Source: Anaerolineales bacterium UBA877
GTDB taxonomy: Bacteria; Chloroflexota; Anaerolineae; Anaerolineales; Villigracilaceae
Direction: 5' to 3'
Assembly: GCA_002294405.1 (NCBI GenBank)
Contig: DBFP01000001.1
Span: 35,071 to 41,090, forward strand
Length of the DNA: 6,020 bases
The notes under the pieces are model-generated. The model was not told the DNA's origin and searched no databases. It worked only from the letters and a program-made list of their open reading frames with translations. How positions within the stretch are numbered: the stretch's first letter is position 1; each line of letters starts with the position of its first letter. The position numbers were made by a program, and so were the translations under genes. Shown one piece after another: positions 5,316-6,020 of the stretch.

Positions 5316-6020
5316 ATGTTGTATAACCCCCAATACCTGCTTTTCATGGCCCCGGCCTTCCTGTTGATGCTGCTGACCTCTTGGTATGTTAAATCCGCAT
5401 ACCGGAAGTGGAACCAGGTGCAGGCGCGCAGCCATTTGACCGGCAGCGAAGCCGCCCAGCGCCTGATCTCACGCGGGGGATTGTTTGGCATCCAGGTCCA
5501 GGCTGTAGCTGGGAATTTGACCGATAATTATGACCCGCGCACCAAGGTCCTGCACCTGTCGCAAGACGTGGCCCAAAATTCATCCGTTGCCGCCATCGCG
5601 GTTGCAGCCCACGAACTGGGGCACGCCCAACAGGATGCCGAGGGGTACTTTCCTCTTCGTTTTCGCGCCGCGCTGGTACCCATGGTGAACATCGGCTCAT
5701 ACCTGGGCTGGATCCTGGTCATGCTCGGATTATTCCTAAGTTATGCCGGCATGGCCCTGGGGATCAATATCGCCTGGCTTGGGGTTTTAATCTTTGCAGG
5801 GGGAGCGCTCTTTGCCCTGGCAACCCTCCCGGTGGAATTGAATGCCTCTTCCAGGGCACACCGCCTGTTGACCGAAACCGGCATTATTGGTCCGGACGAG
5901 GAGCATGGGGTTAAGACTGTGTTAAACGCCGCCGCGCTGACCTATGTAGCCGCACTGGTAACCGCCGTCCTGCAGCTTCTGTATTACGCCAGCATGGTCG
6001 GCGGCCTGGGTCGCCGGCGT
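5316..6020 (+). CDS. YugP-like membrane zinc metallopeptidase (3' end outside window)
   Basis: The frame is open for 235 codons from ATG 5316 to the last base. Relatives are about 225-235 residues long as I recall, and the end here (LLYYASMVGG then Gly-Arg-rich) is already tail-like, so only a few residues should be missing. An N-terminal membrane segment (about 8-24) is followed by a soluble region with LTDNYDPRTKVLHLS (68-82) and the zinc motif HELGH at 99-103 (DNA 5610-5624); H99 and H103 bind zinc and E100 is the general base. LVPMVNIGS (120-128) leads into hydrophobic segments at about 129-148 and 152-171. Then come LPVELNAS (171-178), whose E174 is the likely third zinc ligand, and ALTYVAA and a last hydrophobic segment at about 208-229. 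This order is diagnostic for the YugP (neutral zinc metallopeptidase) family. Its substrates are not established. N71 sits where I recall His being common. It may be co-transcribed with the S41 peptidase gene. Confidence 0.93.
   Translation, partial: MLYNPQYLLFMAPAFLLMLLTSWYVKSAYRKWNQVQARSHLTGSEAAQRLISRGGLFGIQVQAVAGNLTDNYDPRTKVLHLSQDVAQNSSVAAIAVAAHELGHAQQDAEGYFPLRFRAALVPMVNIGSYLGWILVMLGLFLSYAGMALGINIAWLGVLIFAGGALFALATLPVELNASSRAHRLLTETGIIGPDEEHGVKTVLNAAALTYVAALVTAVLQLLYYASMVGGLGRRR

Noticed and set aside
5237..5722. Minus-strand frames over the zinc peptidase gene
   Set aside because: The plus-strand frame encodes an unmistakable YugP-like protein with HELGH. The antisense translations are Arg/Ser/Ala-rich with no motif.

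Overview
The window looks like an ordinary chromosomal stretch from a free-living bacterium with roughly mid-50s % GC. The combination of a receiver–CpaE/MinD-like fusion, an endonuclease-type MutL, a signal-anchored S41 peptidase with a Thr-Pro linker and a YugP-type membrane zinc peptidase fits a Chloroflexota (Anaerolineae-like) genome best. That placement is inferred from gene content and style. There is no rRNA or other marker here to prove it. I see no tRNA, rRNA, CRISPR array, insertion sequence, integrase or phage gene.

Layout: (1) bases 1-118 are a short leader with no convincing gene, ending in a strong ribosome binding site. (2) 119-1285 (+) encodes a receiver domain fused to a ParA/MinD/CpaE-type domain whose P-loop has lost both of its lysines. 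(3) 1286-1407 is a convergent gap with a small AT-rich hairpin. (4) 1408-3171 (-) is a complete mutL with an intact ATPase site and an intact endonuclease motif. (5) 3172-3198 is a 27-bp divergent gap in which each start codon lies six bases downstream of a -10-like hexamer. (6) 3199-3831 (+) is a HAD-family pyrimidine 5'-nucleotidase. (7) 3832-3980 is a non-coding region rich in dyads, with an extended -10 promoter candidate. (8) 3981-5234 (+) is an S41 C-terminal processing peptidase. (9) 5235-5315 holds a 41-base imperfect hairpin directly abutting a Shine-Dalgarno. (10) 5316-6020 (+) is a YugP-like membrane zinc metallopeptidase that runs off the window edge, probably only a few codons short of its stop.

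How they may work together: the mutL/nucleotidase pair shares one tiny divergent promoter region and could form a mutation-avoidance pair, combining mismatch repair with nucleotide-pool cleaning. The two membrane-anchored proteases on the right lie in the same direction 81 bp apart and may be a proteolysis pair acting at the envelope. The receiver fusion on the left has no partner in view, neither a kinase nor pilus/secretion genes.

I do not see a clearly new multi-gene system. The most unusual signals are the probable pair of leaderless, mutually exclusive promoters, the degenerate P-loop in the response regulator, and the hairpin next to the peptidase ribosome binding site.
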